From: an uncultured Clostridia bacterium
Lineage (GTDB): Bacteria; Bacillota; Clostridia; TANB77; CAG-508
DNA: 59,941 nt
NCBI GenBank assembly: GCA_934168355.1
Contig: CAKPNI010000007.1
Location: 1-59,941 of the forward strand
Reading direction: 5' to 3'
A program made the translations under genes and the position numbers. Of this stretch, positions 7,852 through 16,442 are shown piece by piece (the stretch's first letter is position 1; the number at the start of each line of letters is the position of its first letter). The notes beneath the pieces are model-generated. The model did no database searches. It was not told where the DNA came from and saw only the letters and a list, made by a program, of their open reading frames with translations.

Positions 7852-8452
7852 ATGTCAGAATACGCACCATCAATAGAAAAATTAATAGAAAGTTTTGAAA
7901 GACTTCCAAGCATACGGACATAAAACAGCAGCCAGACTTGCTTTTCATGTTCTAGATTGGAACGAAGAACAAACAAATGATTTTGTAAATTCCATAATTA
8001 ATGCTAAAAAGAACTTAAAATACTGCAGTAAATGTTTTAATATAACAGATACAGACCCCTGCCCAATTTGTTCAAACCCTAAGAGAAATCAGGAGAGTAT
8101 TTGTGTTGTTGAAGATGTAAGAGATGTTGCTGCAATGGAAAGAACACATGAATTTAAAGGTGTTTATCATGTTTTGCATGGTTCGATTTCTCCAATGAAC
8201 GGAATAGGACCTGATGATATTAAGATTAAAGAGCTTTTAGCTAGACTTATGGATGGACATGTTAAAGAGGTTATTATTGCAACAAACCCTAGGGTTGAGG
8301 GAGAAGCAACTGCTATGTATTTGTCTAAACTTATTAAACCACTTGGAATTACTGTTTCAAGAATTGCGCATGGCATTCCTGTTGGTGGAGATTTGGAGTA
8401 TACAGATGAGGTTACCTTGACTAAGGCTTTAGAGGGTAGAAGAGAAATGTAA
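7852..8452 (+). CDS. recR: Recombination mediator RecR, needs +1 shift at CGG
   Basis: Works with RecF and RecO to load RecA on gapped DNA. From ATG 7852 the first frame encodes the typical RecR N-terminus YAPSIEKLIESFERLPSI, then CGG ACA and a TAA stop. Skipping C7915 gives LPSIGHKTAARLAFHVL, the conserved helix-hairpin-helix, and the rest of the protein: zinc cysteines CSKC and CPIC and the Toprim CVVEDVRD. The restored length is 199 residues, the family norm. A protein starting downstream of the break would lack the essential DNA-binding hairpin. It follows ybaB directly. Confidence 0.92.
7912..7918 (+). other. Putative +1 recoding site, ATA-C-GGA
   Basis: The zero frame reads ATA CGG ACA TAA and terminates. 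Skipping C7915 gives ATA GGA CAT AAA, with the conserved Gly of the RecR helix-hairpin-helix. Confidence 0.8.
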
Positions 8453-8463
8453 TTTTAAAATGT

Positions 8464-8510
8464 AGGCGATGTACCATTGGAACCGGAGCTTTTTGGTACA
8501 TCGTCTATAT
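8464..8510. terminator. Bidirectional terminator between recR and the small DUF6774-like gene
   Basis: AGGCGATGTACCA (8464-8476) pairs with TGGTACATCGTCT (8494-8506) over 13 bp with one G-U pair. A T-rich tail follows on the plus side. The flanking genes converge here. Confidence 0.8.
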
Positions 8511-8515
8511 TTTAA

Positions 8516-8695
8516 TTATGTACTATCTTTTGGGGGTAAGGGAGAAGCAATTAAAAGTGCTAAATTATCACCTAAAGCAGTAAAAAAAGCTGCTAAAAGC
8601 CCAATTTCATCTGTGGTTAAGTCTTGTGAAATTAAAATTGCTAGACTACTTGCAAGAGCAATTAAATTAGAACCAGATAAATTGGATAAATTCAT
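8516..8695 (-). CDS. Small DUF6774-like protein
   Basis: 59 residues starting MNLSNLSGSNLIALASSLAI, with a LLAAFFTALGDNLALLIA helix. This pattern (ELxTSIxxLA...LLAxxFTQLGDTLATI) resembles the short clostridial DUF6774 family; the family name is from memory. A clear ribosome site (GAGGTGAT) lies 5-8 bases before the ATG at 8695. An overlapping plus-strand frame is an antisense shadow. Function unknown. Confidence 0.72.
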   Translation of the reverse strand: MNLSNLSGSNLIALASSLAILISQDLTTDEIGLLAAFFTALGDNLALLIASPLPPKDST

Positions 8696-8759
8696 AGATA
8701 GATCACCTCTTTATATAATATCAAAAAATAAATGAAACGTGAAAAAACGTATCTATGTA

Positions 8760-8788
8760 TTGACAAAGGAACATAAATGGCTTATAGT
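8760..8788 (+). promoter_or_regulatory. Sigma-A promoter of a short transcript
   Basis: TTGACA (8760-8765), a 17-bp spacer and TATAGT (8783-8788). Transcription would run from about 8795 to the terminator at 8910-8945, a unit of about 150 nt. Confidence 0.75.
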
Positions 8789-8830
8789 AGTTGGTGCCGG
8801 CTTGCTTAGTGGCAGGAAGGAGGACTTATT

Positions 8831-8902
8831 TTGAAAGACATCTTAAAGCTATTTAAACTAGTAATACTTTACTTAATTGTAAAAATATTATTTGAAGAAT
8901 AG
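8831..8902 (+). CDS. Putative 23-residue hydrophobic peptide
   Basis: TTG 8831 follows AGGAGG (8818-8823) and opens a 23-residue reading frame (MKDILKLFKLVILYLIVKIL plus FEE) that would form one membrane helix. With its own promoter and terminator it looks like a small membrane peptide, possibly of the type I toxin or holin-like kind. It could also be part of a non-coding RNA. No homology can be claimed. Confidence 0.4.
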   Translation: MKDILKLFKLVILYLIVKILFEE

Positions 8903-8909
8903 CACGAAA

Positions 8910-8945
8910 AAGACTAGGTTATGCTCGTTACCTAGTCTTTTTTAC
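8910..8945. terminator. Bidirectional terminator
   Basis: AAGACTAGGT (8910-8919) pairs with ACCTAGTCTT (8930-8939), with T runs on both strands. It serves the short plus transcript and the minus-strand glycosyltransferase gene. Confidence 0.85.
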
Positions 8946-9024
8946 TTATTTTGATTGACATCTTTTTTCCAACGTTGTTGCAATTATAATAGCACATATT
9001 TTATTATATGTCAAATTTTTAAAA

Positions 9025-10155
9025 TTATTCAAAAATAACCTCACAAATATCCCTAGTAGAATTAGGCTTAGCAATCTTCTTAATGCAATCCCTCATAACC
9101 GCCAGTTTACCATCACCATTCAATAAAACCTTCAAGACAAAACTAATATCATCATTTTTCTTAAGCCAAACAGCGGCACCATTGTATTCCAAAAATCCAG
9201 CATTCTCACTTTCCTGCCCGGGAATAGGATTTATAGCAACAATTGGTAAATCAGAAACCAAGGCCTCGGTTGAAGTTAAACCACCCGGTTTGGTAATTAC
9301 TAAGTCTGTTCCTGCCATAAATTCAGCTACCTTATCTGTAAACCCAAGAACACATACTTCATCATGTCTATTATATTTATCAACCAATTTTTCAAAGCTA
9401 TTTTTTAAAGTTTCATTTTTTCCGCTAATAGCAATAACTTGAATATTTTCAAAATTTTTGACCAAATACTCAAAAATATCCAAAGTCTTAGATTTTCCAA
9501 GTCCCAATTCTCCTCCGCCAAAAAATAAAATTGTCTTTTTATTTGGATTTAAACTAAGTTCAGCAAAAGTTTTGTTTTTATCATATTTTTGCAAAAATTT
9601 ATCAGAAACAGGAATTCCAGTTGCAAAAATTTTATTAGATGGAACACCTTTTTCAGTTAATCTTTCTTTTATTTTATTATGTGCAACAAAAATATAATCA
9701 ATATATTTATAATTACAAGTCCATTCATTATAAGGATCTTCACCATAATCTGTAATAACTGTTGCAAGTTTTGCATCAATTTTGCCTTTTTTCTTTAAAA
9801 TAGTACACATGTGTCCAACAAAAAAATGTGTAGAAATTATTAAATCTGGTTTTAAATCTTTTAATAATCTACCAAGTTTATATGAAAGAACCTTATTAGA
9901 TAGTGACATAATTCTTTCAAAAATAGGCTCTTGTGTATTATAATAAATTTTTCCCCAAAACCAAGGAATATTTGTGGTAATTTTTGAATATGTAGAGCCA
10001 CATACTTTGTCTATTACACGATTTATATATTTCATGCAGTCAAATAAAAAAACTTCTGTGTCTGGATAATTCTTTTCAATATATTCTTTTAAATTTTTTG
10101 CTGCAGATAAATGACCTCCACCATAAGAGGCATAAGATATCATTATTTTTTTCAT
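9025..10155 (-). CDS. Diacylglycerol glycosyltransferase (MGDG synthase/UgtP-like)
   Basis: 376 residues. The N-terminal MISYASYGGGHLSAA is the glycine-rich start of the MGDG synthase family. The GT-B nucleotide-sugar site is visible as ILFFGGGELGLGK and DLVITKPGGLTSTEAL, with NPIPGQESENA after it. The family transfers glucose or galactose from a UDP-sugar to diacylglycerol for membrane glycolipids and lipoteichoic acid anchors. It is transcribed alone on the minus strand. Confidence 0.9.
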   Translation of the reverse strand: MKKIMISYASYGGGHLSAAKNLKEYIEKNYPDTEVFLFDCMKYINRVIDKVCGSTYSKITTNIPWFWGKIYYNTQEPIFERIMSLSNKVLSYKLGRLLKDLKPDLIISTHFFVGHMCTILKKKGKIDAKLATVITDYGEDPYNEWTCNYKYIDYIFVAHNKIKERLTEKGVPSNKIFATGIPVSDKFLQKYDKNKTFAELSLNPNKKTILFFGGGELGLGKSKTLDIFEYLVKNFENIQVIAISGKNETLKNSFEKLVDKYNRHDEVCVLGFTDKVAEFMAGTDLVITKPGGLTSTEALVSDLPIVAINPIPGQESENAGFLEYNGAAVWLKKNDDISFVLKVLLNGDGKLAVMRDCIKKIAKPNSTRDICEVIFE

Positions 10156-10305
10156 ACGATTTTTTCCTTTTTTGTTAAAAATATAATTTAATAAATAATA
10201 TTAAATCAACTCACATTTTAACATAAAAATCAAAAAATTGGAATAATTTTTTTGATTTAATACAAAATAAAAAAAGATATTTTTAATAAAGAAAGGATTT
10301 AGAAA

Positions 10306-11655
10306 ATGAAAAAAGCTAAAAAAATTATAATGTGGTCAATAATTGCAGTTTTGGCAGTAATTATTGCACTTTTGGGATATTTTTTATATAAGAAAAATAA
10401 TGAGGTAGAGCTTGCAAGTAAAAACTTATATAATAATAATTTTTATGAATTAGTAAATTATGTACAAAATGTGGAAACATATTTAGCCAAATCCACAATA
10501 TCAGCAAGTAGTACTCATAGTGCAGAAACACTTACTTATTTATGGAGAGAGGCAAACCTTGCGCAAACATATTTGGCACGACTTCCAATAGAAAGCCAAG
10601 AGCTTGAAAAGACAGAGAAGTTTTTAAATCAGGTAAGTGATTATAGTTATACTTTATCTAGAAAAAATATTAAAGGAACAGACTTGAGTGAAGAGGAATT
10701 AAAAAATTTGGAAGAACTTCATAACTATAGTACAGAATTAAAAAATGTGTTAAATCAATTAGCATCAGATTTAGAACAGGGTTCTATTACATGGAAAGAC
10801 TTGAAATCTAACGGAAATGACAAGTTTGCCCAAGCTGTAAGTTCTAATTTCGATGTGTTTAGTTCGCTAGAAGAAGATTTTCATGAATATTCTGGTCTAA
10901 TATATGATGGTGCTTTTTCTGAACACTTAACATCTACTGAGCCTAAAGGTTTAACAGGAGATGATATTTCTGAGGATGATGCGAAAAATAAAATAAATGA
11001 AGTATTTGGTAGTGAAAATATTAAAGAAATTTCAAGCTTAGGTGAGAATGAAAATTCTGAATTACCATCATACAATTTTTCTTTAAAAAATCAAAAAGAT
11101 GAAAATATTACTATTGCAATAACTAAAAAAGGTGGACATATTGTTTATTTTAATTGCAATAGAGATGTTGGAGAAGAAACTTTAAGCTATGATGACGCAA
11201 ATAAAAAAGGCCTTGAATTTTTGAATAGCCTTGGTGTAAATAATATGAAAGAAACTTATTATTTAAATGAAAATGGAATTATTACAATTAATTATGCTTA
11301 TAATCAAGATAATGTGGTTATGTATCCAGATTTAATTAAAGTTAAAGTTGCTTTGGATAATGGAGAAATTTTGGGCATCGAAACTAGAGGGTATTTAAAT
11401 AATCATACTCAAAGGTCAATATCTAAGAATGTGATTTCAATTGATGATGCTAAAAAGAAATTGAATAAAGATTTGAATATCCAAAGTGAGGGAATGGCTA
11501 TGATTCCTACGGAATATAAGACTGAGATTTTGTGCTATGAATTTAAGGGGAAGATTAATGATAGTGAATTTTTAGTTTATATAAATGCTGAAACTGGTGA
11601 TGAGGAAGATATTTTGATTGTGTATAATACTCCAAATGGGGTACTTACGATGTAG
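10306..11655 (+). CDS. ypeB: Germination protein YpeB
   Basis: 449 residues. An N-terminal membrane helix (about 8-28) is followed by the helical YpeB region (LARLPIESQELEKTEKFLNQ, about 100-120, and SDYSYTLSR) and C-terminal PepSY-type repeats with GGHIVYFN and SEFLVYINAETG. YpeB stabilises and localises the spore cortex-lytic enzyme SleB. sleB itself is not in the window. AAAGGA precedes the ATG. Confidence 0.9.
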   Translation: MKKAKKIIMWSIIAVLAVIIALLGYFLYKKNNEVELASKNLYNNNFYELVNYVQNVETYLAKSTISASSTHSAETLTYLWREANLAQTYLARLPIESQELEKTEKFLNQVSDYSYTLSRKNIKGTDLSEEELKNLEELHNYSTELKNVLNQLASDLEQGSITWKDLKSNGNDKFAQAVSSNFDVFSSLEEDFHEYSGLIYDGAFSEHLTSTEPKGLTGDDISEDDAKNKINEVFGSENIKEISSLGENENSELPSYNFSLKNQKDENITIAITKKGGHIVYFNCNRDVGEETLSYDDANKKGLEFLNSLGVNNMKETYYLNENGIITINYAYNQDNVVMYPDLIKVKVALDNGEILGIETRGYLNNHTQRSISKNVISIDDAKKKLNKDLNIQSEGMAMIPTEYKTEILCYEFKGKINDSEFLVYINAETGDEEDILIVYNTPNGVLTM

Positions 11656-11658
11656 AGA

Positions 11659-11687
11659 TTGATTATGTAAATAAAATGTGATATAAT
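11659..11687 (+). promoter_or_regulatory. Sigma-A promoter for the 114-residue gene
   Basis: TTGATT (11659-11664), a 17-bp spacer and TATAAT (11682-11687), starting right after the ypeB stop. Confidence 0.65.
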
Positions 11688-11736
11688 ATAGATGTAACTG
11701 TAAATACAGATTCATATTCAGAATAGGAGAAAACAT

Positions 11737-12081
11737 ATGAAGAGAAAAGACTATGAAAGCTATTGGAAGAAACAGGATGTCCTTCCAATAAATGAAGCTC
11801 AGTGCGAAGAGGTAGCGCGCTTAAAAGAAGAGTTCGTACTCTGGTTGGAAAAAAATAAATTTCCAAAGGGTGCGAGAATAAATATTGACCCTATGACCTT
11901 TGAGCTAAAAGAAGGTGAGGGTGACAGTATTGTAAGTCGCAGGATATATAAGTGGAATTCGTGGGAATTTTCACATATCCGAAAATGGGTATTACAATAC
12001 CTGAGTATGGAAGGATTCGATGAATGTTATCACTTCCAACTGAGAGCACCGATAGGTGTAATTGAGCTTCAAAGAAGATGA
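11737..12081 (+). CDS. Hypothetical protein with atypical codon use
   Basis: 114 residues, rich in Trp and charged residues (SYWKKQD, YKWNSWEFSHIRKW, DECYHFQLRAPIG). I do not recognise a family. It has its own promoter, an AGGAG ribosome site and a strong terminator. It uses GCG, CGC and CGA codons that are rare in its neighbours, and its base composition is less AT-rich, which suggests recent transfer. Confidence 0.65.
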   Translation: MKRKDYESYWKKQDVLPINEAQCEEVARLKEEFVLWLEKNKFPKGARINIDPMTFELKEGEGDSIVSRRIYKWNSWEFSHIRKWVLQYLSMEGFDECYHFQLRAPIGVIELQRR

Positions 12082-12083
12082 AA

Positions 12084-12116
12084 AAACGGGCTGAGTTTTA
12101 GCCCGTTTATTTTTTG
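12084..12116 (+). terminator. Intrinsic terminator
   Basis: AAACGGGCT (12084-12092) pairs with AGCCCGTTT (12100-12108), followed by TATTTTTT. Confidence 0.9.
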
Positions 12117-12226
12117 TCAAAAAAAACAAATTTTGATAAATTTATATAGTTATAATAAATAAAAATTTGCAAATAATAATTTTGTAGAAAGAAATCAAAA
12201 ATAATTTCTACAAAGGGGGATTTATT

Positions 12227-12400
12227 ATGTCTAAGAATAGTAAGCTAATGTCTGAAAATTTAAAAGAGGAAATAGCAAGAGAACTTGGAGTATATGACCA
12301 AGTTAAGAAAGATGGAGGATGGGAAAATGTTTCATCTAAAACTTGTGGTAATATAGTTTCTAAGGCTATTGAGATAGCAAATAGAAGTGTAAATAGTTAG
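12227..12400 (+). CDS. Small acid-soluble spore protein, alpha/beta type
   Basis: 57 residues: MSKNSKLMSENLKEEIAREL, then GVYDQVKKDGGWENVSSKTC and GNIVSKAIEIANRS. The EIARELG segment is the germination-protease site region, and the CGNIVSKAIEIA helix matches clostridial alpha/beta SASPs. These coat spore DNA. A GGGGGA ribosome site precedes the ATG and a strong terminator follows. With ypeB nearby it supports spore formation. Confidence 0.88.
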   Translation: MSKNSKLMSENLKEEIARELGVYDQVKKDGGWENVSSKTCGNIVSKAIEIANRSVNS

Positions 12401-12406
12401 TTTTGA

Positions 12407-12447
12407 AATGCTAAAAATATTATTTTAATATTTTTAGCATTTTTTTT
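12407..12447 (+). terminator. Intrinsic terminator after the SASP gene
   Basis: AATGCTAAAAATAT pairs with ATATTTTTAGCATT, followed by eight T. Confidence 0.9.
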
Positions 12448-12575
12448 GTATTAACAAGATACTCGAATTTATAGCATAAAATATAAGATTTATTACTAAT
12501 AAATATCACAAAAATATTGTAATTTTAATATTTTAATACTATAATAAAAAAAATTAGACCAAACAGGAGGCAAAA

Positions 12576-13976
12576 ATGAATTTAAAAATAAAAGATATAC
12601 TAAAATGCACAAAAGGAAAACTAATAATAGGAGATATAGAACACGAATGCAAAAACTACTCAAAAGACACCAGAACAATAAAAAAAGGAGATACATACAT
12701 AGGAATAAAAGGCGAAAAATTTGATGGCAGTTTATTTTGGAAAGAAGCCTTAAACAATGGAGCAGAAACTGTAATAATAAACAAAATAGACTTAGAAGAT
12801 ATAGAAAAATACCAAAAACAAAACAAAAATATCATACAAGTAGAAGATACAATCCAAGCAATAGGCGAAATGGCAAGCCTAAAGATGAGAATATTAAAAA
12901 ATACATATAATCTAAAAGTGGTTGGAGTAACCGGAAGTGTAGGAAAAACAAGCACAAAAGACATAATTGCAAATGTACTTTCACAAAAATACAAAGTCTT
13001 AAAAACAGAAGGAAACAACAATAATCACATAGGTTTACCACTTACAATTCTAAGAATACAAGAAGAAGAAATTGCAGTAATAGAAATGGGGATGAACCAT
13101 TTAGGCGAAATAAGTTATCTAACCCAAATTGCAAAACCAGATATTGCAGTAATTACAAATATAGGAACATCTCATATTGGAAATTTAGGTTCAAGAGAAA
13201 ATATCCTAAAAGCAAAACTAGAAATATTAGAAGGAATGAGTAAAAAAAGAATTGTCATAAACAACGATAATGATTTACTACATAAATGGTATTTAGAAAA
13301 TAAAGGAGAAATAGAAATACATACATTCGGAATACAAAATGAAAGCGAATTTAAGGCAGAAAATATAAACTTAGAAGAAAATTCAAGCGAATTTATTTGC
13401 AAAAATAAAGATGAAGAAATAAATATAGAAGTACCAGTAGGAGGAGAACATTTTATATTAAATGCCCTATGTGGTGCGGCTGTTGGAAATTTATTAAATT
13501 TAAATAACGAAGAAATAAAAAATGGAATTAAAGATTTTAAATTAACTGCAAAAAGAATGGAAATAAACCACTTAAAAAATAATATAATACTTATAAATGA
13601 TAGCTATAATGCAAGCTACGAGTCCATGAAAGCATCAATCACAAATTTAAGAAATATGCACGGAGAAAGAAAAATTGCAGTTTTAGGAGATATGTTTGAA
13701 CTTGGTAAATTTTCAGAAAAATTACATAGAGAAGTTGGAATAGAAATTTACAAAAATAAAATAGATAAATTATATCTAGTTGGAAATTATGCAAAATTCA
13801 TAGGAGAAGAAGCTGAAAAAGAGGGATACAAAAAAGAAAATATTTTTTACTTTGAGAATAAAGAAGAACTATTTAACGATTTAAAACAAAACTTACAAAG
13901 TGGAGACGTAGTTTTAATAAAAGCATCAAATGGTATGAAACTATTTGAAATTGCAGAAAGTTTAAAAAAGTTATAA
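12576..13976 (+). CDS. murF: UDP-N-acetylmuramoyl-tripeptide--D-Ala-D-Ala ligase MurF
   Basis: 466 residues. The Mur ligase ATP loop is GVTGSVGKTSTKD (about 117-129), followed by TEGNNNNHIGLPLT, EMGMNHLGEI, NIGTSHIGNLGSREN and the C-terminal NDSYNASYESM and LGDMFELG. It adds D-Ala-D-Ala to the peptidoglycan precursor in the cytoplasm. The next gene is ddl, which makes that dipeptide. AGGAGG precedes the ATG. Confidence 0.97.
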   Translation: MNLKIKDILKCTKGKLIIGDIEHECKNYSKDTRTIKKGDTYIGIKGEKFDGSLFWKEALNNGAETVIINKIDLEDIEKYQKQNKNIIQVEDTIQAIGEMASLKMRILKNTYNLKVVGVTGSVGKTSTKDIIANVLSQKYKVLKTEGNNNNHIGLPLTILRIQEEEIAVIEMGMNHLGEISYLTQIAKPDIAVITNIGTSHIGNLGSRENILKAKLEILEGMSKKRIVINNDNDLLHKWYLENKGEIEIHTFGIQNESEFKAENINLEENSSEFICKNKDEEINIEVPVGGEHFILNALCGAAVGNLLNLNNEEIKNGIKDFKLTAKRMEINHLKNNIILINDSYNASYESMKASITNLRNMHGERKIAVLGDMFELGKFSEKLHREVGIEIYKNKIDKLYLVGNYAKFIGEEAEKEGYKKENIFYFENKEELFNDLKQNLQSGDVVLIKASNGMKLFEIAESLKKL

Positions 13977-13991
13977 AGAGGAGTTGGTAAT

Positions 13992-15008
13992 ATGATTAAA
14001 CTAGGTGTTTTATATGGTGGAAAATCAACGGAACGAGAGGTTTCGAGAAAATCAGCAAAATCTGTTTTGGATAATTTAGATAAGCAAAGATATGATATAT
14101 ATCCGATTTTTATTTCAGAAGATGGAAGATGGTTTGAAGAGAAAAATGAGGAAAAGAAAGAAATTGAAAATATAATAAAATATTTAAAAAAATTAGATAT
14201 TGTATTTCCAGTACTCCATGGTCTTTATGGGGAAGATGGTACAATTCAAGGATTATTTGAGATTGCGGGAGTTAAATATGTAGGATGCAAAGTATTAGCT
14301 TCAAGTGTTGGAATGGATAAAGCATATACAAAAATAATTTTTGAAAAAGCCAAAATAAATCAGGCTAAATATTTATATGTAAAAAAATATAAAAATAAGG
14401 ATTATATTTTCATAGACAATAATATGGATGAAAAAAACATTAATATAAATGAATTAATTGCTTTGATAGAAAAAGAATTAAAATACCCTATTTTTGTAAA
14501 ACCATCAAATTCAGGCTCATCTGTAGGAGTGAATAAATGTGAAAATAGCGAAGAGCTAAAACATAATATAGAAGAAGCAGCAAAATTTGATAATAAAATT
14601 TTAATAGAACAAGGAATTATAGGCAAAGAAGTAGAATGTGCAGTACTTGGAAATGATGAGAGAAAAATAGAAGTTACGAATCCGGGAGAAATAGTGCCGG
14701 CAGGAGAATATTATTCTTTTAATTCTAAATACAATGACCAAAAATCTGAAACATTAATGGAAGCAAGAATTTCTGAAAATCAAAAAGAAGAAATAAAAAA
14801 ATTGGCTAAAAAAGCATTTCTAGCAATTGATGGAAATGGACTTTCAAGGGTTGATTTCTTTGTTGAAAGTAATACAGGTAAAATATATATAAATGAAATA
14901 AATACAATGCCGGGATTTACTGAAATTAGTATGTATCCAAAATTATTTGAAAAATATGGATATAAATATAGTGAATTATTAGATAAAATAATAGAAATAA
15001 ATTTATAA
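13992..15008 (+). CDS. ddl: D-alanine--D-alanine ligase
   Basis: 338 residues. An ATP-grasp enzyme with GGKSTEREVS at the start, HGLYGEDGTIQGLFE, the P-loop PSNSGSSVGVNK and the metal-binding INEINTMPGFTE near the end. It makes the dipeptide used by the adjacent murF product, 15 bp upstream. The conserved Arg in STEREVS is encoded by CGA, which shows that CGA, unlike CGG, is a normal sense codon here. Confidence 0.97.
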   Translation: MIKLGVLYGGKSTEREVSRKSAKSVLDNLDKQRYDIYPIFISEDGRWFEEKNEEKKEIENIIKYLKKLDIVFPVLHGLYGEDGTIQGLFEIAGVKYVGCKVLASSVGMDKAYTKIIFEKAKINQAKYLYVKKYKNKDYIFIDNNMDEKNININELIALIEKELKYPIFVKPSNSGSSVGVNKCENSEELKHNIEEAAKFDNKILIEQGIIGKEVECAVLGNDERKIEVTNPGEIVPAGEYYSFNSKYNDQKSETLMEARISENQKEEIKKLAKKAFLAIDGNGLSRVDFFVESNTGKIYINEINTMPGFTEISMYPKLFEKYGYKYSELLDKIIEINL

Positions 15009-15010
15009 TA

Positions 15011-15056
15011 AAAATTTCGATGTAATTTTTTGTAGAATTATGTCGAAATTTTTTTA
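15011..15056 (+). terminator. Terminator after ddl
   Basis: AAATTTCGA and TCGAAATTT form a stem around 15012-15051, followed by a T-rich run. Confidence 0.75.
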
Positions 15057-15085
15057 TTTACAAAAATAGAAAAATGTGTTATTAT
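15057..15085 (+). promoter_or_regulatory. Promoter of the sortase gene
   Basis: TTTACA (15057-15062), a 17-bp spacer and TATTAT (15080-15085). The predicted start falls at about 15091-15093, on top of the first ATG at 15090. Confidence 0.65.
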
Positions 15086-15089
15086 ATAA

Positions 15090-15680
15090 ATGCTTATTTC
15101 AATAAAAAATATGATTTACACGAATAAATATATTAATATAATTAGTTTTATTATTACAATAATAATATTTTTAATTCTAAATATTTTTTCTATAAAAAAT
15201 CTAAATATTTCAGAAAAAAATATACCAGATATTATTCCTCATATAAATATAAAAAAGACGGAGTCGAAAACAAAAACAGACATACCAGAAGAAGAGTTAG
15301 AAAAATGGTATATAGAAATTCCAAAAATTAATTTAAAAGCACCAATCGCAGAGGGAACAGATGGGGATACTTTAAATACAAAAATAGGACATTTTTTAGA
15401 AACAGATTTGACTACGGGAAATATAGGTTTAGCAGGACATAATAGAGGGTATGAATATAATTATTTCCAAAATTTAAAAAAATTAAAAATAGATGATGAA
15501 ATAATATACAAATATTTAGATTACAAAAAAACATATAAAATTGACAAAATAGAAATAATACAAAACACAGATTGGAGTTATTTGGAAAAAACAGATGAAA
15601 ATAAAATAACACTAATAACATGTGTAGAAAATGAACCACAATATAGACGTTGTATTCAAGGGACAGAAATAGAAAATTAA
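15090..15680 (+). CDS. Sortase (class D-like)
   Basis: Up to 196 residues. One membrane anchor (about 15-37) precedes the sortase fold: IPKINLKAPIAEGTD, catalytic His in GLAGHNRG and catalytic Cys in TLITCVENE with the following YRRC. Sortases cleave sorting signals and join surface proteins to the wall; the LPSTG protein at 41169 is a possible substrate. No ribosome site is visible before ATG 15090 or the in-frame ATG at 15111, so the start is uncertain and the message may be leaderless. Confidence 0.87.
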   Translation: MLISIKNMIYTNKYINIISFIITIIIFLILNIFSIKNLNISEKNIPDIIPHINIKKTESKTKTDIPEEELEKWYIEIPKINLKAPIAEGTDGDTLNTKIGHFLETDLTTGNIGLAGHNRGYEYNYFQNLKKLKIDDEIIYKYLDYKKTYKIDKIEIIQNTDWSYLEKTDENKITLITCVENEPQYRRCIQGTEIEN

Positions 15681-15745
15681 TGTATATAAATAAAATTCTT
15701 GAATAAAAATGTATTAATAAATTTATAAAAGAAAGGGTTTTATTT

Positions 15746-16354
15746 ATGAAAATTAATAAAAAAATATTTTTTATAATTATAATATTATTGGTAATAATTT
15801 CAGGAATATTTATTTTTAAAAATGTGATTAAAAAAAGCAAAAATGGAAACAATATGAATAGTCAGGAAATCGTAGATTATATTTTGAATGTAAAAAAATA
15901 TAAAGCAAATGTTTCGGTACAAGTTAATAGTAATAAAAATAAAAACAAATATATTTTAAATCAAGAATTTAATGAAGAAAATGAGGCTATTCAAGAAGTT
16001 GTTGAACCAACTAATATTGCGGGAGTAAAAATAATAAAAAAAGATGGCAATTTAAAAATAGAAAATTCAAGTTTGAATTTATCAACAATATTTGAAAATT
16101 ATCAGGGAATTGGAGAAAATTATTTGGATTTAAATACCTTTATAGATGATTATAAAAAATATGAAAAATCAAACTATGAAGAAAATGAAAAAGAAATAAT
16201 AATGAAAACAAAAAGTAGTAATAATAATAAATATACAGAAAATAAAATATTGTACATAAATAAAGAAAATAAATTACCTACTAAATTAATAATTGAGGAT
16301 AATAACCAAAATACGACAATAAACATACAATATAATAGTATAGAATTAAATTAG
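15746..16354 (+). CDS. Membrane-anchored GerS-like protein
   Basis: 202 residues. An N-terminal membrane helix is followed by SQEIVDYILNVKKYKANVSV and a beta-rich body (QEFNEENEAIQEVVEP, TENKILYINKENKLPTKLII). The pattern recalls the LolA-fold GerS germination lipoprotein family of clostridia, but no lipobox Cys is present. AAAGGG precedes the ATG. The assignment is tentative. Confidence 0.6.
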   Translation: MKINKKIFFIIIILLVIISGIFIFKNVIKKSKNGNNMNSQEIVDYILNVKKYKANVSVQVNSNKNKNKYILNQEFNEENEAIQEVVEPTNIAGVKIIKKDGNLKIENSSLNLSTIFENYQGIGENYLDLNTFIDDYKKYEKSNYEENEKEIIMKTKSSNNNKYTENKILYINKENKLPTKLIIEDNNQNTTINIQYNSIELN

Positions 16355-16442
16355 AAAATGGAATAAATATTTATTTCCATATTTCAAAATTTATCTACGA
16401 ATATATAGACTTAAAAATACGCTAATAATGGGAGTGAATATT

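Noticed and set aside
7895..8452. A shortened RecR starting at TTG 7895
   Set aside because: It would lose the conserved N-terminal helix and part of the helix-hairpin-helix and has no ribosome site. The true N-terminus is plainly encoded in the upstream frame from 7852.
8469..8735. An 88-residue plus-strand reading frame
   Set aside because: It runs antisense over the 59-residue DUF6774-like gene, which has a proper ribosome site and family pattern, and it starts inside the terminator hairpin.
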